Assembly (NCBI GenBank): GCA_027623995.1
Contig: JAQBUF010000003.1
Span: 21,951-85,950 of the forward strand
Reading direction: 5' to 3'
Origin: Nitrospirota bacterium
GTDB taxonomy: Bacteria; Nitrospirota; Nitrospiria; Nitrospirales; UBA8639
Length of the DNA stretch: 64,000 bases
The notes beneath the pieces are model-generated. The model made no database searches. It was given only the letters and a program-made list of their open reading frames with translations, and had not been told where the DNA came from. The position numbers were made by a program, and so were the translations under genes. Below, piece by piece: positions 24,871 through 33,789 of this stretch (positions are counted from its first letter, which is position 1; each line of letters begins with the position of its first letter).

Positions 24871-25506
24871 TTACCCTTTGCCTTCTAACGATGAAGGACT
24901 GGTGGACTCTTTGTGATGATTGGCAAGTGTTGGAGTTTTCGCTTCATACCCCACAAAGTCAATTGTGGTTCGCACGGTAGAATGTTTATCGTCTGAATCG
25001 ACACGATCCATCGTAAGGGCCAACACCCCCATCATCTTAGAGAGATATTGGGTGCGATCAAGAAATTGAGCCACATGATGATACCCACCCTCAATATGAA
25101 GTTGAAGGTGACGGACGACTCGAGGCTCCCCATCACCACTCTCCTGCTGATCCGGTTTCCATAATGTCAAAAGGATCCCAGCCTCATCTGCGATATGTGA
25201 CATATCCGAAAGGACCTGGCTCATGGGCACGTCTAACCCAAGCCTGGCTGTTTGCCTGGAGACCAGGGACTCCCATTGAGATAATTCCTCTTTCGTTTTC
25301 CCAATCTGTCCATCTGATCGAGCATAGAGATGTAACTTTTCCTCAAGATCATGAATTTCCATTTTCGCACCATCAACCTGAACCAAAAGAGGTTCAGCAA
25401 CCACCCAATAAAACCCTCCCCCGCAGAGCACCATAAACAGCCCAAAGAGAGAGGCCTTCTGGACCATGGGGGTGACATCAAACCACTCAAGAAGGCGAGA
25501 CAGCAT
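24871..25506 (-). CDS. pilO: Type IV pilus alignment-complex protein PilO
   Basis: 211 residues. A single N-terminal transmembrane helix (ASLFGLFMVLCGGGFYWVVA) is followed by a coiled coil (DGAKMEIHDLEEKLHLYARSD). A ferredoxin-like periplasmic domain comes last, with the PilO pattern HLQLHIEGGYHHVAQFLDRTQYLSKMMGV. PilO dimerises with PilN and binds PilP. It overlaps the end of pilN by 20 nt, consistent with translational coupling in pilMNOP. The C-terminus is a short Ser/Lys-rich tail (HHKESTSPSSLEGKG). Confidence 0.88.
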   Translation of the reverse strand: MLSRLLEWFDVTPMVQKASLFGLFMVLCGGGFYWVVAEPLLVQVDGAKMEIHDLEEKLHLYARSDGQIGKTKEELSQWESLVSRQTARLGLDVPMSQVLSDMSHIADEAGILLTLWKPDQQESGDGEPRVVRHLQLHIEGGYHHVAQFLDRTQYLSKMMGVLALTMDRVDSDDKHSTVRTTIDFVGYEAKTPTLANHHKESTSPSSLEGKG

Positions 25507-26059
25507 GTAACTCCGACATTAAAAGAAGATTCATGGTGAATGGATAGAGAGAGGATTCTCTGGTCTTCTTACCCGTTTCAAGAACTGCCACGGATTGAAA
25601 GAGTTCCTGACCCTTAAGGTTTCGAGAAAATTGCACGATTTGATTTCTTGTTTGGGCAAACCCCACAAGCGTGACCTGCTCGCGTTTCATTTCAAGTTTT
25701 GCCAACCAAATGTTCAAAGGATCCAGACTGCGACTTACCGCATCAAGTAGTTGAAGGGGTTGTCGCTGTTGAGCGGCCAAAGCTATCACCTGTTGACTCC
25801 TATTCACCAAGTCTGCAGTTTGCCGATTCATTATTTCAAATTGCTCATGTCGCCGTTTCAACTCGACAAGCTGTGCAGCTTTCAAATTCTTTTGGCTATG
25901 AAGTTGTGCAAGAGTCCGTTCAAAGTCTACCCAGACAAACCCACAAACGAGCACCAGCCCCAAGAACAGACACAACACCACGACCGCTTCGCTCTTACAC
26001 CGCTGACGCAGGCCTCGCTCTTTGTCTAGGGAACTGCGGAGTAGATTAATCTCAATCAT
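25487..26059 (-). CDS. pilN: Type IV pilus assembly protein PilN
   Basis: 190 residues beginning MIEINLLRSS, the short cytoplasmic INLLP-type motif that docks on PilM. A transmembrane helix follows (AVVVLCLFLGLVLVCGFVWV), then a periplasmic coiled coil and a small alpha/beta domain (PLNIWLAKLEMKREQVTLVGFAQTRNQIVQFSRNLK). It starts 8 nt after pilM ends. Motif, topology and gene order all support the call. Confidence 0.9.
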   Translation of the reverse strand: MIEINLLRSSLDKERGLRQRCKSEAVVVLCLFLGLVLVCGFVWVDFERTLAQLHSQKNLKAAQLVELKRRHEQFEIMNRQTADLVNRSQQVIALAAQQRQPLQLLDAVSRSLDPLNIWLAKLEMKREQVTLVGFAQTRNQIVQFSRNLKGQELFQSVAVLETGKKTRESSLYPFTMNLLLMSELHAVSPS

Positions 26060-26067
26060 CTAGGACC

Positions 26068-27156
26068 TTATCCATGAAATGCTCGGAGGGCTAATCCCTC
26101 GGCTATATGGGTCAAGGGAGACAAAGGTTGAGATCCTATCTTTACTTCGTGTGACTTCACAGGCGAGGTCAGGCCTAAACGACAAACTGGAATCGAGAAA
26201 CTTTGGCGAAGCTCCTCCTGTAGTCCACAACGTTCGGCAAGAGGACCGGCCAGAAAAACTTTTTCAACTTCCAGGTCCGGCAACATTTCTTTTGCACCTT
26301 CGATAGTTCGCTTGAGTTCACTGAGGATTTCAAGCCACAACATTTTTTCAGATGGTGATGGGTCGTGATCAATGGTCGCTTGCTCGCCATTTCTCCACGC
26401 ACCTTGGGCAAGACTATTCAAAACTGTCCTTGCCTCATTGTGAATGGAGACAGAATAGAAATTCACATCACGAACAAGCAACGGCTCGCCTTGCACCATC
26501 ACCGCAACATTCATCATGGACTCCCGGAGATTGGCAATAAGGTAGGTTGAATGGTGTTGTACCACTTCATGCATTGAAGTCCAATTCAGAAACGCCAACG
26601 CCTCAACGTCACAAATCACTGGGTGCAATCCCACAGCTTCCAATACATCCCTTCGCTCATCCACCGCTTCGCGCTTAGCCGCGATTAAAAGAATATCCAA
26701 ATCTTCAATAGTCTCACCAAGGAGGCTTGAGGAACATGGTGAAAAATCAAGATACACCTCTTCAGGATCATAGGGGATATATTGCGAAGTTTCCCACATC
26801 ACATAATCGTCCAAATCATGTTGATGGCATCTTGGGACACTGATCCGCTTGACCATCACACTCGCCCCATTGACCCCCATCGCCACGGACGCACCTGAGA
26901 GATGATACTTTTCTACAAATAGGGTGAGGGCTGAAACCAGGGCTGCCTTATTGTGAATTCGCCCATCTTGCACCATGTTCGTGTCGAGTTTTTCACACCC
27001 CCATTGATTCACATATTGCCGACCCTGTTTTTCCCTGAGATCAACAAAGGTCATAGCTTGTGAATCCAGGTCAAAGCCAATTGTTAGGGTTGGTTGTGAC
27101 CATGGCCAGATTGTTCGTGGGTGTTGAAAAAAAGAGGCTAGCCAGGAGGTAGGCAT
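26068..27156 (-). CDS. pilM: Type IV pilus actin-like ATPase PilM
   Basis: 362 residues with the actin/FtsA-like fold of PilM: IGFDLDSQAMTFVDL near residue 27 (phosphate 1), VMVKRISVPRC, and YVMWETSQYIPYDPEEVYLDF, which is a strong PilM family mark. A second phosphate motif lies around TYLIANLRESMMNVAV, and VFLAGPLAERCGLQEEL is near the C-terminus. PilM sits on the cytoplasmic side and binds the PilN N-terminus. It is the first gene of the pilMNOP set and has a long non-coding region upstream that should hold the promoter. Confidence 0.9.
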   Translation of the reverse strand: MPTSWLASFFQHPRTIWPWSQPTLTIGFDLDSQAMTFVDLREKQGRQYVNQWGCEKLDTNMVQDGRIHNKAALVSALTLFVEKYHLSGASVAMGVNGASVMVKRISVPRCHQHDLDDYVMWETSQYIPYDPEEVYLDFSPCSSSLLGETIEDLDILLIAAKREAVDERRDVLEAVGLHPVICDVEALAFLNWTSMHEVVQHHSTYLIANLRESMMNVAVMVQGEPLLVRDVNFYSVSIHNEARTVLNSLAQGAWRNGEQATIDHDPSPSEKMLWLEILSELKRTIEGAKEMLPDLEVEKVFLAGPLAERCGLQEELRQSFSIPVCRLGLTSPVKSHEVKIGSQPLSPLTHIAEGLALRAFHG

Positions 27157-27671
27157 GAGAGAAGGACACCCTTAAAATCAGTGAAAACCTTATCATTTTC
27201 CATGAGAAACCACGGAATGCTCCACAAAATTTTTACCTTCCAACACTACACTGTTGGCCAATTTTCCGTCAAACCACGGGGCAAGTGACATTCGGATGTT
27301 TGCGAGGTTCAAAAATCGCCCGATACTAAACATCGATCATTTTTCCAAAGACACACAAAACTCAAACTTCACTCCATAAGAAAGAAGCATGAGTCAATAA
27401 TTCTCTGCAAGGGCCTGTTGAATAATGTACGCCAATAGCCAATCAAGGCTTCAGATGAGTCAAGCCTCATCAATGATGAGGGAATGTTCAAAAAAGTTCG
27501 ACCAACAAGGCCGCAGCCATGTTGTCGCGCGGAGCCTACCTATAGTACGTGAGCGAGAACGCCGCTGGCGGTTTTTTTCAACATGGCCCTGCAACGTAGA
27601 TTAGGGGATGAGGGAGGAAGAACGACTCAGGAACTTAACAAAAGAAGAAATACAGCGTTCGAAGTGACAAG
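27157..27671. other. 515-nt non-coding region between rapZ and pilM
   Basis: No credible ORF on either strand. The right part, upstream of pilM on the minus strand, must include the pil promoter, but I see no confident sigma-70 or sigma-54 pair. Near the left it contains the hairpin AGGCTT-(10 nt)-AAGCCT at 27446-27467 and, beside it, the MITE-like repeat annotated separately. The rapZ 3' end borders it. Confidence 0.6.
27484..27584. repeat. 101-bp MITE/REP-like intergenic repeat
   Basis: The ends are imperfect 13-bp inverted repeats: ATGTTCAAAAAAG on the left, and TTTTTTTCAACAT on the right, whose complement is ATGTTGAAAAAAA (11 of 13 identical). Inside are a second inverted pair GCCATGTTG (27516-27524) / CAACATGGC (27579-27587) and the GC-rich ACGCCGCTGGCGG next to a T-run. 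From memory, Nitrospira genomes carry many intergenic copies with GGCCGCAGC...GCCGCTGGCGG...TTTTTCAACATC, so this looks like one copy. No second copy was noticed in this window. Confidence 0.5.
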
Positions 27672-28643
27672 TTACGAGCGATGCATGTCTCGATGGCGAA
27701 TTTGCACGTCATGACCTAAGGAGAGAAATACCTGCTGGAGTCTGAGAGCGACAGACACTGACCGATGACGACCACCAGTACATCCAATGGCAACAGTCAA
27801 ATAACTTCGTCGTTCCTGTTCAAATAGGGGAAAAAGAAAGACAAAAAGATTTTGCAAATGTGTCAGGAGCCCTTCGGCATTTTTATTTTCAAATACGTAA
27901 CGTTGCACGGCCTCATGTTCACCAGTGAGTTCCTTCAAGTCTGGAACAAAGTTTGGGTTTTGGAGAAAACGCACATCAAAGACTAGATCGGCATCATAGG
28001 GCACGCCAAATTTATACCCAAACGTCATCAAGGACACTCGCATGGATTGCTTATGGTCTACATCACTAAAGTGTCGTGCCATCCAATCGCGCAGTTCATG
28101 CACGGTCATATTCGAGGTATCCAGCACTTGATCAGCACCCGATCGCAATTCTTGCAATTGTTGTCGCTCTAATTGAATTCCCTCAATCACGGGCTGCTGC
28201 GGTAAAAGAGGATGAGGGCGACGGGATTCTGAAAATCGGCGGGTCAGTACGACATCACTGGCTTCTAGAAAAAGAAGCTCCACGGAATAGGTGCTCTGTT
28301 TCAAGCGTGAGAGATTGTCAAAGAAATCGGCGAAAAATCCGCGTTCTCGTATATCGATGCCCAAGGCAATGTTTCGAACATCTCCACTCCGCTGTCCACA
28401 CAACTCTGCAAATTTTGGGAACAATGCCGGCGGAAGATTGTCCACACAAAAAAACCCAAGATCCTCAAGGCATTTCAGCGCAAGGGTTTTTCCAGATCCT
28501 GAGGCACCACTGACAATCACGAGTTGAAGGCGCGCTTCTGGGTTTTTCAAGTCCACAATGTCACCACTCGCCATCGATGAGTCCATTCCGCAATCCGTAA
28601 GTTCATCCATCAAGTAAAGGGTGGGGGAATAGGACAGGTTCAT
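27672..28643 (-). CDS. rapZ: RapZ / nucleotide-binding P-loop protein (YvcJ family)
   Basis: The Walker A motif VIVSGASGSGKTLALKCLEDLG, the VDNLP motif and the C-terminal TVAIGCTGGRHRSVSVA domain mark this family. In E. coli RapZ is an RNA-binding adaptor that controls glmZ turnover; in other phyla the role is less clear. The ORF track starts at a TTG (28694) inside rpoN. I use the ATG at 28643 (323 aa), though even this leaves a longer N-terminus than the usual 285-300 residues, so the true start may be one of the later in-frame ATGs. It follows rpoN as in the classic rpoN cluster, but hpf and ptsN are absent between them. Confidence 0.9.
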   Translation of the reverse strand: MNLSYSPTLYLMDELTDCGMDSSMASGDIVDLKNPEARLQLVIVSGASGSGKTLALKCLEDLGFFCVDNLPPALFPKFAELCGQRSGDVRNIALGIDIRERGFFADFFDNLSRLKQSTYSVELLFLEASDVVLTRRFSESRRPHPLLPQQPVIEGIQLERQQLQELRSGADQVLDTSNMTVHELRDWMARHFSDVDHKQSMRVSLMTFGYKFGVPYDADLVFDVRFLQNPNFVPDLKELTGEHEAVQRYVFENKNAEGLLTHLQNLFVFLFPLFEQERRSYLTVAIGCTGGRHRSVSVALRLQQVFLSLGHDVQIRHRDMHRS

Positions 28644-28656
28644 TCCACCAAAGTCG

Positions 28657-30150
28657 TTATGAGGGCATCCGTTTCCGTTGACTTGCCGGCGCAATATTCA
28701 GCTCGGCTCGATATTTCGCCACAGTACGCCGCGCGATGATAATTCCACGGTGCTTCAACCTCGCCACGATTTCTTGATCTTTTAAAGGCTTCTTCGCACT
28801 TTCAAGAGCCACCATTTCACGTATCAATTCCCGGACCGTGAGAGAGGATAAATCTTCGGCCCCAGGATCAGATCGTTGGATGCCAGCATTAAAGAAAAAC
28901 TTTAATTCCAACATCCCCTGAGGACAATACATGTATTTATTCGTCGTCACCCGACTGATCGTTGACTCATGCATCCCCACATCTTCCGCAACTTGCTTGA
29001 GAACCAAAGGCTTTAAATGCTGAATACCCTTATCAAGAAAGGGTTCTTGGAAATGAATAAGACTTCGCACAACTTTTAGAATGGTTTTATTCCGTTGATC
29101 TAGACTGCGAATGATCCACTGTGCCCCTCGAATCTTATCATCAAGATACACTTTTGTTGACTCTGGGGTATCTCCGCCTCCACTCATCATCTGTTTGTAA
29201 TAGGGGCTAATCTGTACTCGAGGCACCCCATCTTCGTTTAACAGTACCACCCATTCACCTTCATCTTTAAAGACAAACACATCGGGAATAATGATTTGAT
29301 TCGTATCAGAGAAATACGGGCGCCCAGGTTTAGGCTCTAAACCCTCAATAATATGAACGGCATCATACACTTCCTCAAGAGACACCCCGACTTCCTTCGC
29401 GATGAGAGGGTACCGCTTTTTTTGAAGATCAGTTAAATGATTCGCAATAATTGTTTTGAGTAATGAATCCGGCCCGGTACCATTGGCGGAATGGGCACGT
29501 CCTACCAATCCATAATGCAAATGCCGCAATTGAATATTGAGGCATTCCTGAAGATCACGCGCAGCCACCCCGGGAGGATCAAAGGTTTGAATAAGGTCCA
29601 GGGCATTTTCAACTTGATGAAGACTCGCATGGGTATCTTCCGCAATCTCCTCAAGAGAGGTTCGGATATAGCCATCTTCATCGATATTGCCAATTAAGAC
29701 TGTCCCAATGGCCTGCTCTTCTTCACTCACAGATGACAGGCGTAACTGCCATAACAAGTGTTCTTCAAGCGAGGCGGGTCTCGTCAGCGTCTGTTCAAAG
29801 GAAGGAAAATCTTCGTCGTTGATAGGAGAAGATTGGCTGGCACCTCCTGCTCGCCAATCACTTTCATAATAATTGTCCCATTCCTCAGAGGATAACGGTT
29901 CGGTAAATTCTGTCGTTTCCGTCTCACCACTGGCTTCCCCATCAGCTGCCGCCACCTCTTTGGCTTCGGCTACGCTTTCGACTTCTTCCTGGTCTGCCCC
30001 GACTTCTTCGAGTAAGGGATTTTCCATGAGGTGCTGAGACAACGTTTGCTGTAGTTCAAGTCTAGATAACTGAAGAAGTTTTATCGCTTGTTGAAGTTGG
30101 GGAGTCATCACCAACCTCTGGCTCAACTTCAAATCTAGTCGTAATTCCAT
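28657..30150 (-). CDS. rpoN: RNA polymerase sigma-54 factor
   Basis: 497 residues with all three regions. The Gln/Leu-rich activator-interaction region I is MTPQLQQAIKLLQLSRLELQQ; an acidic region II follows (about residues 45-110, rich in Glu/Asp). The core-binding and DNA-binding region III ends in the RpoN box ARRTVAKYRAELNI. Sigma-54 directs transcription from -24/-12 promoters with AAA+ activators, commonly for nitrogen metabolism, motility and pili. Gene order lptA-lptB-rpoN-rapZ is widespread. The start ATG at 30150 begins with the conserved MELRLDLKLSQ. Confidence 0.96.
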   Translation of the reverse strand: MELRLDLKLSQRLVMTPQLQQAIKLLQLSRLELQQTLSQHLMENPLLEEVGADQEEVESVAEAKEVAAADGEASGETETTEFTEPLSSEEWDNYYESDWRAGGASQSSPINDEDFPSFEQTLTRPASLEEHLLWQLRLSSVSEEEQAIGTVLIGNIDEDGYIRTSLEEIAEDTHASLHQVENALDLIQTFDPPGVAARDLQECLNIQLRHLHYGLVGRAHSANGTGPDSLLKTIIANHLTDLQKKRYPLIAKEVGVSLEEVYDAVHIIEGLEPKPGRPYFSDTNQIIIPDVFVFKDEGEWVVLLNEDGVPRVQISPYYKQMMSGGGDTPESTKVYLDDKIRGAQWIIRSLDQRNKTILKVVRSLIHFQEPFLDKGIQHLKPLVLKQVAEDVGMHESTISRVTTNKYMYCPQGMLELKFFFNAGIQRSDPGAEDLSSLTVRELIREMVALESAKKPLKDQEIVARLKHRGIIIARRTVAKYRAELNIAPASQRKRMPS

Positions 30151-30173
30151 ATCCTCACACCAACCTTTAATAC

Positions 30174-30905
30174 CTATGAGAGCTTGAAACGTTCACCTAA
30201 GTAGATAGCTCGAGCTTTCGGACTACTCACGACCGCTTCAGGATTGCCTGATTCTAAGATCGTACCTTCGTTAATTATATAGGCTCGATCCGTTATGGAA
30301 AGGGTTTCTTGCACATTATGATCTGTAATTAAAATGCCAATGTTTTTCTTTTTTAACGATGTAATAATTTCCTGGATATCGGAAACCGCAATCGGATCAA
30401 TACCCGCAAATGGCTCATCCAACAATAAGAAACTTGGCTTCGTGGCGAGCGCGCGAGTGATCTCGAGTCTCCGACGTTCCCCACCTGACAAGGTAAACGC
30501 TTGGCTTTTTCGAAGGTTCGTCAAACCAAGCTCACCCAGCAATTCATCCAGTCGAATCAGCCTCTCTTGCTTGGAAAGACCAAGCGTCTCTAGCACTGCC
30601 ATGATGTTGTCTTCAACGGACAATCGACGAAACACGGAAGCTTCCTGCGGAAGATAGCCAATTCCTTGCCGCGCCCGTTGATACATCGGCAAATGAGTAA
30701 TGGGCTCACGGTTCAGGAGGATTTGCCCATGATCGGGCTGACAGAGCCCCACGACCATATCAAAAATTGTGGTTTTCCCTGCGCCATTGGGACCTAGGAG
30801 ACCGACAATCTCTCCAGCCTCAACGTCAAGAGACACGCCACGAACAACTTCGCGTCCCTTAAAACTCTTTCTCAGTTCCTTCGCATAAACACGGGGTTGC
30901 CGCAT
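30174..30905 (-). CDS. lptB: LPS export ABC transporter ATP-binding protein
   Basis: ABC ATPase of the LptB2FG transporter that extracts lipopolysaccharide from the inner membrane. Walker [14 protein letters not shown]-loop region [13 protein letters not shown], signature [15 protein letters not shown], Walker [14 protein letters not shown] and the His switch ITDHNV are complete. The ORF track adds 58 residues upstream that show no ABC homology and run into lptA. The ATG at 30905 ([17 protein letters not shown], 243 aa) matches the normal start of the family, although its SD is poor. Confidence 0.95.
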   Translation of the reverse strand: MRQPRVYAKELRKSFKGREVVRGVSLDVEAGEIVGLLGPNGAGKTTIFDMVVGLCQPDHGQILLNREPITHLPMYQRARQGIGYLPQEASVFRRLSVEDNIMAVLETLGLSKQERLIRLDELLGELGLTNLRKSQAFTLSGGERRRLEITRALATKPSFLLLDEPFAGIDPIAVSDIQEIITSLKKKNIGILITDHNVQETLSITDRAYIINEGTILESGNPEAVVSSPKARAIYLGERFKLS

Positions 30906-30964
30906 GATGTTATAAAAACCGCGCACTCCAAATAAATATCGGACTTGTGGGGAGAAGCATTGGC

Positions 30965-31513
30965 CTAACTGTCTGGTTCCTCTTGGATAACCACATGGGA
31001 TCCACCTTCCACAATGCTTCGCTCTTCTTTTAAGAAAATCGTCATTCGTGTCCCGGTCACCCTGGTCCCATTCTGCCAAGCCACTGGAGTTTCGGTGAGC
31101 ACGACCTTATCTTCGTCTTTATAATAAACGGCTCGTCCACTTGTGGCTTTACCATCTTCTTTTTCAATGATGACATGGCCTTGGGCTTCGACCACATCCA
31201 CTTGCTGTCCAAATGAATCGTCTGATGATTTCTCGGTTGATGAATTCTCCGATTTTCCGGGTTCATCTTTTTTAAAAAACACCGTCATGCGATCAGCTCG
31301 GATTACCATATTTTCTCGAGTTAAGACCACGGACTTTTCAAAAATGGCCTTCCGTGACTTCCCCTGGGCTATCATGGTCCCAGACGTAATAGTCGTAGGA
31401 TTACTAGACGCAGCCAAACCTGAGGTCGCTATGAACCCTAGGACAAGGGTTCCCACCACAAAGGTGACCACAGCCCCCGACCGCTCATTGAGATAAAGAT
31501 TGCACATGGACAT
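30965..31513 (-). CDS. lptA: Lipopolysaccharide transport periplasmic protein LptA
   Basis: A signal peptide ([25 protein letters not shown]) is followed by an OstA/LptA beta-jellyroll domain with the repeated short strands typical of the family: [49 protein letters not shown]. LptA bridges LptC and LptD and carries LPS across the periplasm. I prefer the ATG at 31513 over the TTG at 31543. It overlaps lptC by 29 nt. A Lys/Ser/Glu-rich insertion ([16 protein letters not shown]) interrupts the domain and is probably a loop. Confidence 0.88.
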   Translation of the reverse strand: MSMCNLYLNERSGAVVTFVVGTLVLGFIATSGLAASSNPTTITSGTMIAQGKSRKAIFEKSVVLTRENMVIRADRMTVFFKKDEPGKSENSSTEKSSDDSFGQQVDVVEAQGHVIIEKEDGKATSGRAVYYKDEDKVVLTETPVAWQNGTRVTGTRMTIFLKEERSIVEGGSHVVIQEEPDS

Positions 31514-32054
31514 GATCCAGAACAGTAAACTCCTCTGATTCAAGATACCCCACTAAGCCCACTCCAGTAATCGTCAAACCATTGCCTTGGATCGTCACTG
31601 GGCTTGATGTTCGAATTTCTTGCTTTTCGTCAATCCAATGGAGATCGGGGGTAAAAATAGTGAACCCATTGGCGAGCTCAATGACAATCGGCGTCTCTTG
31701 ATTGCGTAATGAAAAGTCATTGGTCTCGGTATTAATCAGCCCTTCATCGGCATCCACCATCATGTCCTCGCCATCCTGTCCAAACAATCGCAATTGCACA
31801 TCAACCAGGGTTGCCTCATGTCTCTCTTCAAATACCTCGGCTCTTTGCGCAGCGACTTCCCACTGCACCTTACCATCTTTGGTTTGGTGATACACAAACC
31901 CTTCCATTCCCGCATCGGCATCTTCAAGAACAGGGGAATCAATGGGAGGGGGAGGAGCAGTGGAACGCACATGCCCAATCACGACATATCCCAAATAGAC
32001 GGCGAGGCCAAGGATGATTCCACCCAGCGTCCATCGCATGAAACGGTTGGACAT
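31485..32054 (-). CDS. lptC: LPS export system protein LptC
   Basis: 189 residues. One N-terminal transmembrane helix (TLGGIILGLAVYLGYVVIGHV) is followed by a proline-rich linker and an LptC beta-jellyroll domain (VYHQTKDGKVQWEVAAQRAEVFEE, VQLRLFGQDGEDMMVDADEGLIN). LptC hands LPS from LptB2FG to LptA. It is the first gene of lptC-lptA-lptB-rpoN-rapZ. The 204 nt upstream, before rplQ, contain a small inverted repeat CAATT/AATTG (32211-32227) but no clear promoter. Confidence 0.87.
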   Translation of the reverse strand: MSNRFMRWTLGGIILGLAVYLGYVVIGHVRSTAPPPPIDSPVLEDADAGMEGFVYHQTKDGKVQWEVAAQRAEVFEERHEATLVDVQLRLFGQDGEDMMVDADEGLINTETNDFSLRNQETPIVIELANGFTIFTPDLHWIDEKQEIRTSSPVTIQGNGLTITGVGLVGYLESEEFTVLDHVHVQSLSQ

Positions 32055-32258
32055 CCTTGCCTAACTCCAAGTATGAATCTTGCATGATCCGAAAAAGAAT
32101 AGCACAGGCCCCTGTCCAAGTAAACTACAAGCCCTTGGATAGAGACCAGAATTACATAACAATGTCAACTAGTTAGATAAATGCATGCGGGAACGAAATG
32201 AGAACAGCTCCAATTCGCCGGCAATTGAAAATTTTGTAGGAAGGAAGCGATATGGCCT

Positions 32259-32684
32259 TTAGGTTTTCTCAGTGACGGTATCCTGGATGGATGTGGTTTC
32301 AGAATCCTTGTCCTCCTTGATAGATGCCCCACGTTCAATGAGTTCTAAGGCGACCATTTCGGCACCGTCACCAGGACGTCGCCGAGTATGAATAATACGA
32401 GTATAGCCTCCAGCTCGACCACGAAATCGTCCAGCGACATCATCAAAAAGTTTTGAGACAATATCTTTTTTCATAATAAAACTGAGCGCCTGACGCCGGG
32501 CATGCAAACTTCCAACTTTTCCCAGAGTAATCATTTTCTCTGCAATACCACGAATTTCTTTGGCCTTGGCTTCCGTCGTCTCAATCCGCTCGTGTTCCAA
32601 CAAGGACGTCACCAGGTTCCGGAACAATGCACGACGATGCTTTGAATTTCTACCAAATTGTCTACCTGTTTTTCGGTGGCGCAC
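32259..32684 (-). CDS. rplQ: 50S ribosomal protein L17
   Basis: 141 residues; the core MRHRKTGRQFGRNSKHRRALFRNLV to about residue 120 is standard L17, which sits at the exit side of the large subunit. The last 20 or so residues (SIKEDKDSETTSIQDTVTEKT) are an acidic, low-complexity tail not seen in short L17 proteins. It is the last gene of the alpha operon, 34 nt after rpoA. Confidence 0.97.
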   Translation of the reverse strand: MRHRKTGRQFGRNSKHRRALFRNLVTSLLEHERIETTEAKAKEIRGIAEKMITLGKVGSLHARRQALSFIMKKDIVSKLFDDVAGRFRGRAGGYTRIIHTRRRPGDGAEMVALELIERGASIKEDKDSETTSIQDTVTEKT

Positions 32685-32718
32685 TGGAGTACCCTCTTTC
32701 TACCGCTATGGATTAAAT

Positions 32719-33702
32719 CTAGTTCAATGGAGTGACCGGTTCGGCCTTTATTCCTAATCCGAGCCCCATTTCATGCAAGACTTCTTTAATTTCGTTTAAA
32801 GACTTTTTCCCGAAATTTTTGGTTTTCAACATTTCCATTTCCGACCGATGCACCAAATCTTCTATCGTCTTGATATTGGCGTTTTTTAAGCAATTCGCTG
32901 CCCGTACGGAAAGTTCTAACTCATTCACGCTTCTTGCGAGGTTTTTATGTAATTCAACCTGCATCTCGTTTTGGGATGAATCAGGTTCAGCCTCGCGCAT
33001 TTCTTCGCTTGGCATACAAATCGCCAAGTGCTCTCGCAGAATGCCCGCAGCCGAAGAAACGGCTTCTTGTGGTGTGATGCTTCCATCGGTCCAAATTTCA
33101 AGGTGCAGCCGGTCATAGTCCGTCATTCGGCCAACACGAGCATTTTCCACATGGAAATTCACACGCTTGATCGGGGAGAAAACCGAATCGACGGGAACAA
33201 CCCCGATAGGCAGTCCCTCTTCCTTATTTCGCTCTGCGGGGACGTAGCCTCTTCCTGGCTTGACTATCATTTCAATATCAATCATGCCATCTTTATCAAG
33301 AGTCGCGATTTTCAATTCAGGATTCAGCACAGTCACATCAGCATCATGTTCAATATCTGCAGCCGTCGCATCGCCAGGCCCCTTCTTCTTTAACCGAACA
33401 GCCTTCGCCTTATCGGTATTCAATTTCAATCGAAGACCTTTGACGTTGAGTACAATAATGGTCAGGTCTTCGGTGACACCAGGAAGGGTAGAAAACTCAT
33501 GGTAGGCCCCTTCAATTTTCACCGATGTCACGGCAGCACCTGGGAGTGAAGACAGCAATACTCGCCGCAAGGAATTCCCAATGGTTGTTCCAAAACCCCG
33601 CTCAAATGGTTCAGCAGTGAACTTTCCATAGGTGGCAGAGGCCGTGTCTTTTTCTAACTCCAGCCGCATAGGCAGCTGAAAATCTTTCATCCCTTTGCTC
33701 AT
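32719..33702 (-). CDS. rpoA: DNA-directed RNA polymerase subunit alpha
   Basis: 327 residues, the usual length. The N-terminal dimerisation domain includes FERGFGTTIGNSLRRVLLSSLPG. A linker leads to the C-terminal domain that binds UP elements and activators (LELSVRAANCLKNANIKTIEDLV, FGKKSLNEIKEVLHEMGL). It lies between rpsD and rplQ as in the classic alpha operon. Confidence 0.98.
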   Translation of the reverse strand: MSKGMKDFQLPMRLELEKDTASATYGKFTAEPFERGFGTTIGNSLRRVLLSSLPGAAVTSVKIEGAYHEFSTLPGVTEDLTIIVLNVKGLRLKLNTDKAKAVRLKKKGPGDATAADIEHDADVTVLNPELKIATLDKDGMIDIEMIVKPGRGYVPAERNKEEGLPIGVVPVDSVFSPIKRVNFHVENARVGRMTDYDRLHLEIWTDGSITPQEAVSSAAGILREHLAICMPSEEMREAEPDSSQNEMQVELHKNLARSVNELELSVRAANCLKNANIKTIEDLVHRSEMEMLKTKNFGKKSLNEIKEVLHEMGLGLGIKAEPVTPLN

Positions 33703-33789
33703 CTACGCCCCCCTTCGCCTCATCTGTCTATATTCAATTTGTATGATCAAAATATTTGTCGCGTTCATTTCAAAACCGAGATAGTGACG

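Noticed and set aside
30906-31079. 58-residue N-terminal extension of LptB
   Set aside because: It overlaps the lptA 3' end in another frame and lacks ABC homology; the family start [11 protein letters not shown] fits 30905.
32211-32227. CAATT/AATTG hairpin as terminator of the alpha operon
   Set aside because: On the minus strand no U-tract follows and the stem is only 5 bp; on the plus strand there is no gene to terminate.
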